DNA from: Parahoeflea olei
GTDB taxonomy: Bacteria > Pseudomonadota > Alphaproteobacteria > Rhizobiales > Rhizobiaceae
Assembly (NCBI RefSeq): GCF_001703635.1
Contig: NZ_LQZT01000001.1
Location: 295,140-359,139 of the forward strand
Length of the DNA stretch: 64,000 nt
Reading direction: 5' to 3'
Part shown: in pieces, positions 1 through 10,012 of the stretch
Position numbering within the stretch: position 1 is the first letter of the stretch
Layout of the letters: each line of letters begins with the position of its first letter
Made by a program: the position numbers and the translations under genes
Notes under the pieces: generated by a model
What the model saw: only the letters and a program-made list of their open reading frames with translations
The model's database searches: none
Told to the model about the DNA's origin: nothing

Positions 1-295
1 CGCGGTTGTCGAGCACGAAGGTCTGGCCTGCGCTGAGCGTCACCGATCCTTCGGCGAACTTGCCGACCCGGAGCTTGGGACCCTGCAGGTCGGCGAGGAT
101 GCCGATCGGGCGCCCGCACTCGCGTTCCACCGCGCGGATGCGGCCGATCAGGGTCCGCATCAGCTCATGGCTCGAATGGCTCATGTTGATGCGGAACAGG
201 TCGGCGCCCGCCGCGTGCAGCTTGCGGATCATGTCTTCGTCGGAAGACGCGGGTCCGAGGGTTGCGAGGATTTTTACGTTGCGTAGCCGCTTCAT
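1..295 (-). CDS. pyk: Pyruvate kinase, N-terminal part (cut by window edge)
   Basis: On the minus strand the frame from 295 downward reads MKRLRNVKILATLGPASSD, then a stretch with FRINMSHSSHE and GILADLQGPKLRVGKF. These are the N-terminal signatures of pyruvate kinase: the RxxKIxxTLGPAS start and the DLQGPKLR strand that lines the active site. The enzyme makes pyruvate and ATP from phosphoenolpyruvate and ADP in the cytoplasm. Only about 98 codons lie in the window and the rest is beyond base 1. Its ATG shares one base with the TGA of the upstream DUF1036 gene (TGATG), so translational coupling is likely. The family is clear from the sequence. The exact paralogue cannot be told from the fragment. 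Confidence 0.93.
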   Translation of the reverse strand, partial: MKRLRNVKILATLGPASSDEDMIRKLHAAGADLFRINMSHSSHELMRTLIGRIRAVERECGRPIGILADLQGPKLRVGKFAEGSVTLSAGQTFVLDNR

Positions 296-738
296 CAATT
301 CTGGCTTTCCGGGGCTTCCGGGGCATCAGAGAGCTGGACCATCCAACTGCCTTGCCGTCCGGTGTCGTATTCCTTGAACCCCACGCGCTGGAAACCACGG
401 GCGAAACAGTCTTCGACCCCGACAATCCGGAACTCGTTGTCGGCCACACACATATTGATATTCCCGGCCCAGCGGCCACCGCCGCTGGCATCCTCGGCAT
501 AAAGGTAATAGTAGCGTGATCCGAGTTGGCCCTCGATCAGCGTCGCGCAGGAATTGGCCGGAATCTGCCACCAGCCTTCCGTGACCCAGCCTTCCGCCGT
601 GCGGTAGCCGATGGCACCGCCGACGAGCGATTGGGTTCCGTTGCAGACCCTGAAATCCGCCCGGGCTTCAGCCGTGCCCGCGAGCACCAGCGCACCGAGC
701 GCCAGGGGAACAAGTGCCGCAGATCTGAAAAGGGACAT
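295..738 (-). CDS. Exported DUF1036 family protein
   Basis: A protein of about 147 residues with a signal peptide (MSLFRSAALVPLALGALVLAG, cleavage expected near TAEARA). The mature part carries the DUF1036 pattern of conserved Cys, Trp and Gly: DFRVCNGT, VTEGWWQI, NSCATLIEG, YYYLYAED, and a late Cys in VEDCFARGF. The function of DUF1036 is not known; it is a small periplasmic domain common in alphaproteobacteria. An in-frame ATG at 768 adds ten residues, but the start at 738 gives a cleaner signal peptide. It overlaps the pyruvate kinase start by one base, and this pairing, with an N-formylglutamate amidohydrolase gene on the other side, is one I recall from other rhizobia. Confidence 0.85.
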   Translation of the reverse strand: MSLFRSAALVPLALGALVLAGTAEARADFRVCNGTQSLVGGAIGYRTAEGWVTEGWWQIPANSCATLIEGQLGSRYYYLYAEDASGGGRWAGNINMCVADNEFRIVGVEDCFARGFQRVGFKEYDTGRQGSWMVQLSDAPEAPESQN

Positions 739-981
739 ACAGGCTCGTGGCAACGTGCGAAACATCAATTCCGGTCAGTCTCCGCTTGGGGCGTTCGGGT
801 TGCTTTTTGCGCCGGGAGGTTCGGAAAGTCAACGAAAGACCAGAGCTCCGAACGCCCTGTCCGCAGGCTACCACAAACTCGCCGAAAACAAAGAACCCGA
901 TGGCTGCTGTTGCCCCATTCCTGCGGCTATGCCATTGATCCGATCCTGTTCCCGCCCACCAACCCGGTACCCTGATCCGCC

Positions 982-1764
982 ATGTCCGGCTTTGCGCCCT
1001 TCCAGATCATTCCCGGCGATCCCGCCCCCGGGCTGGTGATTCTCGCCGATCACGCGATGAACCGTCTGCCCTCCGAATATGGCGACCTGGGGCTGCCCGC
1101 CGAAGCCTTCGCCCGCCACATCGCCTATGACATCGGCGTCGAGGACGTCACCCGCGGCCTGTGCGCGCGGCTCGGGGTGCCCGGCGTGCTCGGCTGCTTT
1201 TCGCGCCTGCTGATCGACCCGAACCGCGGCGAGGACGACCCGACGCTGATCATGAAACTCTCGGACGGCATGGTCATCCCGGCCAATCACCCGCTTGACG
1301 ACGCGGAGCGCGAACGCCGGCTCCGCCTGTTTCACCGGCCCTATCACGACGCGGTCGATACCGTGATCGGCGAAACCTGGCGCCGCTCGGGCAAGCCGCC
1401 GCTGGTGATCTCGGTGCATTCCTTCACGCCCGCCTGGAAGGGCGTCCCGCGGCCGTGGCACGCCGGCGTGTTGTGGGACACCGATCCGCGCGGGCCGCGG
1501 CTGATGATCGATCTGCTGCGCGCAGATCCGTCGCTGACGGTGGGCGACAACGAGCCCTATGACGGGGCGCTCAGGGGTGACACCATGCACCGGCATTGCT
1601 CGACCACCGGGCTTGCCCATGCACTGGTCGAAATCCGCCAGGACCTGATCGGCGACGCCGAAGGCGTCGCGGCCTGGGTCGACCGGCTGGCGCCGATCCT
1701 TGCCACCATGACGGCGCAGTCCGACCTGCACGAGGTTCAGCATCATGGCTCCCGGGCGGTCTGA
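982..1764 (+). CDS. N-formylglutamate amidohydrolase family protein (first copy)
   Basis: A 260-residue cytoplasmic protein of the FGase family (PF05013). Visible family marks are LADHAMNRLP near the N-terminus, a DPNRGEDDPT segment around residue 75, a FHRPYHDAVD segment, and LVISVHSFTP, where the His and acidic residues are expected to bind the catalytic metal. Characterised members release formate from N-formylglutamate in histidine breakdown, but no hut genes lie nearby, so the substrate here is open. It is divergent from the DUF1036-pyk pair across a 240-base gap. A second family member lies at 36570-37478; the two are clearly different in sequence. Confidence 0.82.
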   Translation: MSGFAPFQIIPGDPAPGLVILADHAMNRLPSEYGDLGLPAEAFARHIAYDIGVEDVTRGLCARLGVPGVLGCFSRLLIDPNRGEDDPTLIMKLSDGMVIPANHPLDDAERERRLRLFHRPYHDAVDTVIGETWRRSGKPPLVISVHSFTPAWKGVPRPWHAGVLWDTDPRGPRLMIDLLRADPSLTVGDNEPYDGALRGDTMHRHCSTTGLAHALVEIRQDLIGDAEGVAAWVDRLAPILATMTAQSDLHEVQHHGSRAV

Positions 1765-1902
1765 GGCACGGCTGCAACGCGTGTCCACAGGAGCGGGAAT
1801 AATCCGGCCCGATCGCTGAAACGCCCTTGACCCGACGCCGGTCAAGGGGCACTTGAAGCCTCACACATCAACCCCCCAATCTGTCCTTTCAGGAGTGTCC
1901 CC

Positions 1903-2169
1903 ATGTCTGATGCCGGCGCCGTCGCCCGCGACCAACTCCGTTCCATCGTGGAACGCATTGAACGGCTGGAAGAAGAAAAGAAGACCATTGCCGACGACAT
2001 CAAGGATGTCTACGGCGAGGCCAAGGCCAACGGTTACGACACCAAGGTGCTGCGCAAGATCATCGCCATCCGCAAGCAGGACCAGAACGACCGGCTCGAG
2101 CAGGAAGCGATCCTCGACACCTATCTGCACGCGCTCGGCATGGTGCCGGGTCCCGACGACGCCGAGTGA
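1903..2169 (+). CDS. gapR: GapR-like DUF2312 (UPF0335) DNA-binding protein
   Basis: An 88-residue basic and acidic helical protein beginning [20 protein letters not shown], with an extended coiled-coil segment ([20 protein letters not shown]) and the family core [20 protein letters not shown]. This matches DUF2312, whose Caulobacter member GapR clamps overtwisted AT-rich DNA ahead of replication forks. The length equals that of the family. It stands alone with an ATG preceded by a CAGGAG site at about 1890. It is followed by a GC-rich hairpin and converges on the DUF882 gene. The family call is secure; the GapR function is transferred from known homologues. Confidence 0.9.
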   Translation: MSDAGAVARDQLRSIVERIERLEEEKKTIADDIKDVYGEAKANGYDTKVLRKIIAIRKQDQNDRLEQEAILDTYLHALGMVPGPDDAE

Positions 2170-2186
2170 GCCCGAACGCCTGACCC

Positions 2187-2211
2187 GGACCGGCCGGCAT
2201 ACGGCCGGTCC
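2187..2211 (+). terminator. GC-rich hairpin after the gapR-like gene
   Basis: Ten-base arms GGACCGGCCG (2187-2196) and CGGCCGGTCC (2202-2211) pair perfectly around a five-base loop. There is no T-tract on either strand, so this is either a weak terminator or an mRNA 3' end structure between two convergent genes. Confidence 0.4.
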
Positions 2212-2363
2212 CGCCTATCCGCCGACGAGGCTTGGGCCAGCATCATGCAAGCCGGCCGTCGGCCCGGGCCTTCAAGGCCCTGCCCTCTTCCTGAAATCGA
2301 CAGATGCATCAGAGCGTTCACCCGGCGTCCGGGCCCGTGCGGGCCGGGACGCGGCAGAGCGGC

Positions 2364-4193
2364 TTACTTGTCGAACCGCGCCACGGTGACGAAATTGACC
2401 GCGGAGCCGGTGAACTGGTTGTGCGGTTGCTCCCCGCCATCGGGTGCGAAGGCATTGGCCAGCACCACCTTCGGCGCGGCGCGCAACTGCGTGACCACGA
2501 AGTGGCGCGCCCGGTCCGGCGGGGTGGTCATGGACTGCACCCGCTCCTGCGCCAGCGCCCATTTCGAAATCATGGTGTCGGTCAGTTTCGGATCGGTGCG
2601 GCTCGCTCCGCGCGGTGCCTGCATCGCCACTTCCGCGGCAGTCGGGCGGCCACCCTTGCGCGGCGCCGACAGCGACGCCGATGATGCGGCAATCCGGCTG
2701 CCGCGCGCAGGCGCCAGCGAGGCCATCTCGACCGGAGCAGGCGCCGCAGCCGCGACCGCGGTCTCGCCGGGACGGCGAATGGGCAGCGGCACGAAATCGA
2801 CATCCGCCGGCAAGGCCGCAACCATCTCGGTCGTGGCCGGCGCGAAGGCCGGTGTCGGCACGGAACCGGCGGCGGGCACCGGCGCGGCTGCCACCTTGGC
2901 GGCAGCTTGGTCGGCCGGGGCGGCGGCCCCGTCTGCCTCACCCGTCAGGCGGGCGCGGATCGGGTCCGGCAGGGCAGCGACTTCGATCTGCTGCGCCGGT
3001 GCAGCCGGCTGCGCGCCGCCAGCGCGTTCGGCAAGAAACTCGGGAACCGGCGCGCGGATGCTGGCGAGATCGACCGGGCCGGACTGCAGCGGCGGCTGGG
3101 CGACCTCGGCACTGGCGGCCGCGGCGAAGGCGTCCACTTCAGCCTGGGCCGGCAGTACCGGCTGCGGCGGGGCAAGGGCTGCCATTTCCACCGGCGGCTC
3201 GAGCACGGGCCGGGCGTCCGGCATCGGGCCGCGCGCAGGCAGGGTGAAGGCGAGTTCCTGGGTCGGCGCGACCTCTTCGGGGGCGGCCAGCGCCGCGACT
3301 TCCGTGCGGGGCGGCGCAGGCGCGGGCGTGGGCGCCGCGGAAATGGTATCGGGTTCCTCGTCCTCGTCGCCGCCACCGAACAGGGCCGCCAGGAGACCAC
3401 CCGAGCGCTTGCTGTCGGATCCGGAAGAACCGCTGCTGGTCGAGACGATCGCGCCGCCGCGGCGCTTGTATTCGGCAAGCGCCACCTGGTAGCCGGGCAG
3501 CGGCTTGCCGTCGGGCGGCAGGTGAAGCGTCTTGCCATCGGGGAACAGCTTGACCAGTTCCTGCCGGCTCATGCGCGGCCAGGCGCGCACGCCGGCGACA
3601 TCGACATGGACGAAGGGCGAGCCGGATTTCGGATAATAGCCGACGCCGCCGCCCTGCAGCTTCATCGCCGTGGCGCGCAGCGTGGCGAGCTTGACGCCGG
3701 GAATGAAGAAATCCATCGCCTTGCCGAGCATGTGCTGGCTTTTCTTGGCCTGGCCGCCGCGGGTCCGGCGCAGCATCTCGTTGGTGGCGGGCGACCGGTA
3801 GGCCGACACCACGTTGATGTAATCGCGCGCGCCCACCTGCTGGTAGATCTCCCAGACCAGGTCGAACAGGCGCGGATCCATGTTGGTGGGTTCGTTGCGG
3901 CGGAAATCGCGCAGGAAGCGGTTGAGCTTCTTCAGCCCGGCCTGATCGTATTTGCCGTTGCGCTTGAAGACGATCTCGGCCTTTTCACGGGTGTGAATGT
4001 AGTAGAGCTTGAGCGAGCGGGTTTCGGCAGATGCGCTGCTCGGGGTCGTGGCCACGGCTGAGAAGGCGAGCAGCGTCAGCACGCACAGCCCGATCGCCGA
4101 CGACGCTGCGGCGCGGAACCGTCCGCGCCAGCCGTGCAGGGGCGCGCGTCCGAAGACCCGTGCCAGAACTGAACATTGTGTCGTAATTGCCAA
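2364..4193 (-). CDS. Periplasmic DUF882/M15-like zinc peptidase with a long Ala/Pro-rich C-terminal tail
   Basis: A 609-residue protein. Residues 1 to about 57 hold a membrane or signal segment (AIGLCVLTLLAFSAVA) ending near SASAET. Residues of about 60-240 form the DUF882 (peptidase M15_2) domain: INVVSAYRSPATNEMLR, then KSQHMLGKAMDFFIPGV (His and Asp zinc ligands) and SPFVHVDVAGVRAWPR (third ligand His). The family is related to D-Ala-D-Ala and L,D-carboxypeptidases acting on peptidoglycan. After residue 250 the protein is low-complexity, rich in Ala, Pro and Glu, for roughly 350 residues, much longer than the usual family size of about 200 plus a short tail. Near the C-terminus a more ordered segment (residues about 530-609) with MISKWALAQERVQSM may be a separate unit. 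Confidence 0.85.
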   Translation of the reverse strand: MAITTQCSVLARVFGRAPLHGWRGRFRAAASSAIGLCVLTLLAFSAVATTPSSASAETRSLKLYYIHTREKAEIVFKRNGKYDQAGLKKLNRFLRDFRRNEPTNMDPRLFDLVWEIYQQVGARDYINVVSAYRSPATNEMLRRTRGGQAKKSQHMLGKAMDFFIPGVKLATLRATAMKLQGGGVGYYPKSGSPFVHVDVAGVRAWPRMSRQELVKLFPDGKTLHLPPDGKPLPGYQVALAEYKRRGGAIVSTSSGSSGSDSKRSGGLLAALFGGGDEDEEPDTISAAPTPAPAPPRTEVAALAAPEEVAPTQELAFTLPARGPMPDARPVLEPPVEMAALAPPQPVLPAQAEVDAFAAAASAEVAQPPLQSGPVDLASIRAPVPEFLAERAGGAQPAAPAQQIEVAALPDPIRARLTGEADGAAAPADQAAAKVAAAPVPAAGSVPTPAFAPATTEMVAALPADVDFVPLPIRRPGETAVAAAAPAPVEMASLAPARGSRIAASSASLSAPRKGGRPTAAEVAMQAPRGASRTDPKLTDTMISKWALAQERVQSMTTPPDRARHFVVTQLRAAPKVVLANAFAPDGGEQPHNQFTGSAVNFVTVARFDK

Positions 4194-4224
4194 ATCTGTC
4201 CCCGAACGCCGGAAAACCGTTGTC

Positions 4225-4242
4225 GATCACCATTTGGTGATC
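4225..4242. promoter_or_regulatory. Perfect inverted repeat 34-50 bases upstream of the DUF882 gene
   Basis: GATCACC at 4225-4231 and GGTGATC at 4236-4242 are exact inverted arms around ATTT. It sits just upstream of the minus-strand start at 4193. It could be an operator or a leader hairpin; no regulator is identified. Confidence 0.3.
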
Positions 4243-4372
4243 AAATGCGGTGACACGATGGCAATAGCCGCCAGGTCGCACCACTCACCCCCTTTTATAG
4301 TGAACAACCACTTAACAAGGAATGAAGCAGATCAACCCGGCGGCACTTTTTTCAAGTGCGGGTGGGAGCCTC

Positions 4373-5905
<1,533 letters not shown>

Positions 5906-6084
5906 GAGCTTGGTTCCTCACTATCGGGTCTGCGGACAGGCTTTTTTCGAAGGCCCGACACTGCCAGCAAAGGCTGAAAATCGCATTTCGAGAAATGTTT
6001 GCATTTTAATCGTCGCTGCCAGTAAAACCGTGATGCCGTTTCAGAGACGCCGTTCAGACCACCCGAGTGAAAGCGAGTGCCACC

Positions 6085-7932
6085 ATGCCGAAATCGATTC
6101 TGGACACCGCGCCGGTGCGTGCCGCCGTTGCGCCGCAGGGGACCGAAACCGCCCTGGGCGATCTGCCCGCCTGGAATCTCGGCGACCTCTACGCGGCCCC
6201 CGACGCGCCGGAATTCAAGGCCGATCTCGCCGAGGCGAGAGCCCGAGCCGAAGCCTTCGAACAGCGCTGGAAGGGCCGGCTCGAAGAGGCGGCCAGGAGC
6301 ACGGGCGACGACGGCCTGGGCGCGGCGATCGAGGCCTATGAAACGCTCGAGGATCTGATGGGCCGGATCATCTCCTATGCGGGGCTTGCCTATTTCAGCG
6401 ACACCTCCGACCCCAAGCTCGCCAAGTTCTACGGCGACGTTCAGAGCGCGATGACAGATACCAGCGCGCATCTGTTGTTCTTCGCGCTCGAACTGAACCG
6501 CATCGACGACGCGGTGATCGAGGACAGCCTCACGCGCGATCCGCGGGCGGCGCATTACACGCCCTGGATCCATGATCTGAGGCTCGACCGGCCCTACCAG
6601 CTCGACGATCGCATCGAGCAGCTGTTCCACGAGAAGTCGATGACCGGGCATGCCGCCTGGAACCGGCTGTTCGACGAGACCATGGGCGGCCTCGAATTCG
6701 TGATCGACGGCGAGAGCCATGCGCTCGAAGTGACGCTCTCGATGCTGCAGGACGCGGACGGCGCGGTGCGCAAGAAGGCGGGCCTGGCGCTCGCCGAAAC
6801 GTTCCGGCAGAACCTGCGCACCTTCACGCTGATCACCAACACGCTGGCCAAGGACAAGGAAATCTCCGACCGCTGGCGCGGCTTCGAGGACATTGCCGAC
6901 AGCCGCCACCTCGCCAACCGGGTGGAGCGGCCGGTGGTCGACGCGCTGGCGCAGGCGGTGCGCGAGGCCTGCCCGCGGCTGTCGCACCGCTATTACGCCA
7001 TGAAGGCGCGCTGGCTCGGCCTCGACAAGCTCGAATTCTGGGACCGCAACGCGCCGCTGCCGGAAACGCCCTCGGCGGTGATCCCCTGGAACGAGGCGAA
7101 GACCACGGTGCTCTCGGCCTATCACGGCTTCGCGCCGGAAATGGCCGAGATCGCCGGCCGCTTCTTCGACCGTCGCTGGATCGACGCGCCGAGCCGCCCG
7201 GGCAAGATGTCGGGCGCCTTCGCCCATCCCACCGTGCCCTCGGTGCACCCTTATGTGCTGGTCAACTATCTCGGCAAACCGCGCGACGTGATGACGCTTG
7301 CCCACGAACTCGGCCACGGCGTGCACCAGGTGCTCGCCGGCGCGCAAGGGGCGCTGATGTCCTCGACCCCGCTGACGCTGGCTGAAACGGCGTCCGTGTT
7401 CGGCGAGATGCTGACCTTCCGCGCGCTGCTCGACCGCACCACCGACCGCCGCGAGCGCAAGGCGATGCTCGCGCAGAAGGTGGAGGACATGATCAACACC
7501 GTGGTGCGGCAGATCGCGTTCTACGAGTTCGAGCGCCGGGTGCACACCGCCCGCCGCGAGGGCGAGCTGACCTCGGACCAGCTCGGCGAATTGTGGCTCG
7601 ACGTGCAGTCGGAAAGCCTGGGGCCGGCAGTGGCGCTGTCAGACGGCTACGAGACCTTCTGGGCCTATATCCCGCACTTCATCCATTCGCCGTTCTATGT
7701 CTACGCCTATGCCTTCGGCGATTGCCTGGTGAACTCGCTCTACTCGGTCTACCAGAACAGCCCGGAAGGGTTCCGCGAGCGCTATTTCGACATGCTCAAG
7801 GCCGGCGGCACCAAGCACCACAGCGAGCTTCTCGCCCCCTTCGGCCTCGACGCCTCCGACCCGGAATTCTGGAACCAGGGCCTGTCGATGATCGAAGGCC
7901 TGATCGACGAGCTCGAAGCCATGGAGTCATGA
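6085..7932 (+). CDS. pepF: Oligoendopeptidase F (M3 family zinc peptidase)
   Basis: About 615 residues, the normal PepF length. The catalytic zinc motif is the HExxH-type AHELGHGVHQ near residue 410, followed by the downstream Glu region TLAETASVFGEML that supplies the third ligand. The N-terminal helical domain LPAWNLGDLYAAPDAPEF is typical of the bacterial PepF/M3B clade. The enzyme is cytoplasmic and cuts peptides of roughly 7-17 residues. The frame is open from a GTG at 6067, but the ATG at 6085 has an AGCGAG site seven bases upstream and no signal peptide precedes it, so 6085 is preferred. Confidence 0.93.
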   Translation: MPKSILDTAPVRAAVAPQGTETALGDLPAWNLGDLYAAPDAPEFKADLAEARARAEAFEQRWKGRLEEAARSTGDDGLGAAIEAYETLEDLMGRIISYAGLAYFSDTSDPKLAKFYGDVQSAMTDTSAHLLFFALELNRIDDAVIEDSLTRDPRAAHYTPWIHDLRLDRPYQLDDRIEQLFHEKSMTGHAAWNRLFDETMGGLEFVIDGESHALEVTLSMLQDADGAVRKKAGLALAETFRQNLRTFTLITNTLAKDKEISDRWRGFEDIADSRHLANRVERPVVDALAQAVREACPRLSHRYYAMKARWLGLDKLEFWDRNAPLPETPSAVIPWNEAKTTVLSAYHGFAPEMAEIAGRFFDRRWIDAPSRPGKMSGAFAHPTVPSVHPYVLVNYLGKPRDVMTLAHELGHGVHQVLAGAQGALMSSTPLTLAETASVFGEMLTFRALLDRTTDRRERKAMLAQKVEDMINTVVRQIAFYEFERRVHTARREGELTSDQLGELWLDVQSESLGPAVALSDGYETFWAYIPHFIHSPFYVYAYAFGDCLVNSLYSVYQNSPEGFRERYFDMLKAGGTKHHSELLAPFGLDASDPEFWNQGLSMIEGLIDELEAMES

Positions 7933-8028
7933 TCCGGCCCCTTTTCGCTTTATTGTAACAGCGAAGTGTGATTTACGCCGCCGCTGACCGGCACGGATGG
8001 TGGCGGCCCGCTAAATGGAGCAAATGAC

Positions 8029-9480
8029 ATGGCCCAAGAGGATTATCCGGTCTATGCCGAGATCAAGGGTCCGATCGTCATGATCGGGTTCGGATCGATC
8101 GGCCGCGGCACCCTGCCACTGATCGAGCGCCACTTCAAATTCGACAAGAGCCGCATGGTCGTCATCGACCCGCGCGATGACGCCGACGACATGGCGATCC
8201 TCGAAAAGCACGGCGTGCGGCACATCAAGGCCCATGTCACCAAGGACAATTACAAGCAGTTGCTCAAGCCGCTGCTGACCGAGGGCGAAGGCCAGGGCTT
8301 CTGCGTCAATCTCTCGGTCGACACTGGCTCGCTCGACCTGATCAAGCTGTGCCGCAAGCTCGACGTGCTCTATATCGACACCGTGGTCGAGCCCTGGCTC
8401 GGCTTCTATTTCGACAAGGACATGAAGAACTCCGAGCGCACCAACTATGCGCTGCGCGAGACCGTGCGTCACGAGAAGAAGAAGCATCCCGGCGGCACCA
8501 CCGCCGTTTCCACCTGCGGCGCCAATCCCGGCATGGTCTCCTGGTTCGTCAAGCAGGCACTGGTCAATCTCGCCACCGACATGGGGCTGAAGTTCGAGGA
8601 GCCCGACCAGCACGACCGCGAAGGCTGGGCGAAGCTGATGAAAAAGGTTGGCGTCAAGGGCGTGCATATCGCCGAGCGCGACACGCAGCTGACCAAGACC
8701 CCCAAGCCGCTCAACGTGTTCTGGAACACCTGGTCGGTGGAAGGCTTCATCTCGGAAGGCCTGCAGCCCGCCGAACTCGGCTGGGGCACGCACGAGAAGT
8801 GGATGCCCAAGAACGCCAAGAAGCACAAGAAGGGCTGCAAGGCCGCGATCTATCTCGAGCAGCCCGGCGCCAACACACGCGTGCGCACTTGGTGCCCGAC
8901 GCCCGGACCGCAATACGGCTTCCTCGTCACCCACAACGAGTCGATCTCGATCGCCGACTATTTCACCGTCCGCGACAAGGACGGAGACGTGACCTACCGG
9001 CCGACCTGCCACTATGCCTATCATCCCGCCAATGACGCGGTGCTGTCGCTGCACGAGATGTTCGGCAATGGCGGTAACGCGCAGCCGGTGCTGCATGTGC
9101 TCGACGAGAACGAGCTGGTCGAGGGGCTCGACGAACTCGGCGTGCTGCTCTACGGCCACGACAAGAACGCCTACTGGTACGGCTCGCGGCTGTCGCTTGA
9201 GGAAACCCGCCGCATCGCGCCCTACCAGAACGCGACCGGCCTGCAGGTGACCTCCGCGGTGCTGGCCGGCATGGTCTGGGCGCTCGAAAACCCCGACGCC
9301 GGCATCGTCGAAGCCGACGAGATCGACTACAAGCGCTGCCTCGAGGTGCAGATGCCCTATCTCGGACCGGTCGAAGGCCATTACACCGACTGGACCCCGC
9401 TCACCGGCCGGCCGGGCCTGTTCCCGGAAGACCTCGACGAGAGCGATCCCTGGCAGTTCCGCAACGTGCTGGTGCGCTGA
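8029..9480 (+). CDS. hss: Homospermidine synthase
   Basis: A 483-residue NAD-dependent enzyme with an N-terminal Rossmann glycine motif MIGFGSIGRGTLPLI (about residues 19-33) and the conserved stretches DTVVEPWLGFYFD, STCGANPGMVSWFVKQAL and NVFWNTWSVEGFISEG typical of bacterial homospermidine synthase. It joins two putrescine moieties to homospermidine with release of ammonia; homospermidine is the usual triamine of many rhizobia. The ATG at 8029 follows an ATGGAGC site. It stands as a single gene. An AT-rich imperfect palindrome (TTCGCT at 7944 to AGCGAA at 7965) lies in the gap before it and may be the end of the pepF transcript. Confidence 0.95.
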   Translation: MAQEDYPVYAEIKGPIVMIGFGSIGRGTLPLIERHFKFDKSRMVVIDPRDDADDMAILEKHGVRHIKAHVTKDNYKQLLKPLLTEGEGQGFCVNLSVDTGSLDLIKLCRKLDVLYIDTVVEPWLGFYFDKDMKNSERTNYALRETVRHEKKKHPGGTTAVSTCGANPGMVSWFVKQALVNLATDMGLKFEEPDQHDREGWAKLMKKVGVKGVHIAERDTQLTKTPKPLNVFWNTWSVEGFISEGLQPAELGWGTHEKWMPKNAKKHKKGCKAAIYLEQPGANTRVRTWCPTPGPQYGFLVTHNESISIADYFTVRDKDGDVTYRPTCHYAYHPANDAVLSLHEMFGNGGNAQPVLHVLDENELVEGLDELGVLLYGHDKNAYWYGSRLSLEETRRIAPYQNATGLQVTSAVLAGMVWALENPDAGIVEADEIDYKRCLEVQMPYLGPVEGHYTDWTPLTGRPGLFPEDLDESDPWQFRNVLVR

Positions 9481-9615
9481 CGGCCCGCTGATGCAAGACC
9501 GCCGCCGCGGCCCGATGCCGCCGCGGCGGTTGCAAGCCTTGCTTTCAGGCCGGGCGCGCTGCATTGTTTCACCCTAGGAATCATTTCCATGACGGCTCAA
9601 GGGAGCACACGCGCC

Positions 9616-9981
9616 ATGACCATCCACCGCCTTCTCGCCATCGGCGCCCTTGCCGGCCTGCTGGCCGCCTGCCAGTCCGCATCCTACACGCCGCGACCGA
9701 TGCCCTCCGCGCAGCCGCAGGGCATCGACGGCCAGTGGGTCGATCCGAACGGCATCATCTCCAGCTTCAATGCCGGCCGCTTCGAAACCCGCACCACGGA
9801 CACCAACTCGCTGCTCGCCGAAGGGTCCTACCGCTACGTCAACAACCAGATGGTGGAAATCGAGCTGACCTCGCTGCTGCGGCAGACCACCTCGCGCGTC
9901 AACTGCGCGCTGGCGACCCCCTCGCAGCTCAACTGCACCTCCTCGACCGGCTCGCAATTCACCTTGGCGCGCCGCATCTGA
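9616..9981 (+). CDS. omp10: Omp10-like outer membrane lipoprotein
   Basis: A 121-residue lipoprotein. The signal peptide MTIHRLLAIGALAGLLAAC ends in a lipobox with Cys19. The mature part matches Brucella Omp10 as I remember it: GQWVDPNGIISSFNAGRFE, TRTTDTNSLLAEG, then NCALATPSQLNCTSSTGS with two conserved Cys and a final LARR. It is expected to be lipid-anchored in the outer membrane; Omp10 is an immunogenic surface lipoprotein of unknown biochemical role. An in-frame ATG at 9589 has no ribosome site, while 9616 has GGGAG ten bases upstream. It lies 31 bases before the PaaK-like gene and may share its transcript. Confidence 0.85.
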   Translation: MTIHRLLAIGALAGLLAACQSASYTPRPMPSAQPQGIDGQWVDPNGIISSFNAGRFETRTTDTNSLLAEGSYRYVNNQMVEIELTSLLRQTTSRVNCALATPSQLNCTSSTGSQFTLARRI

Positions 9982-10012
9982 GGCACCGCGAACGGGAGGG
10001 GAGCCCGGGAGG

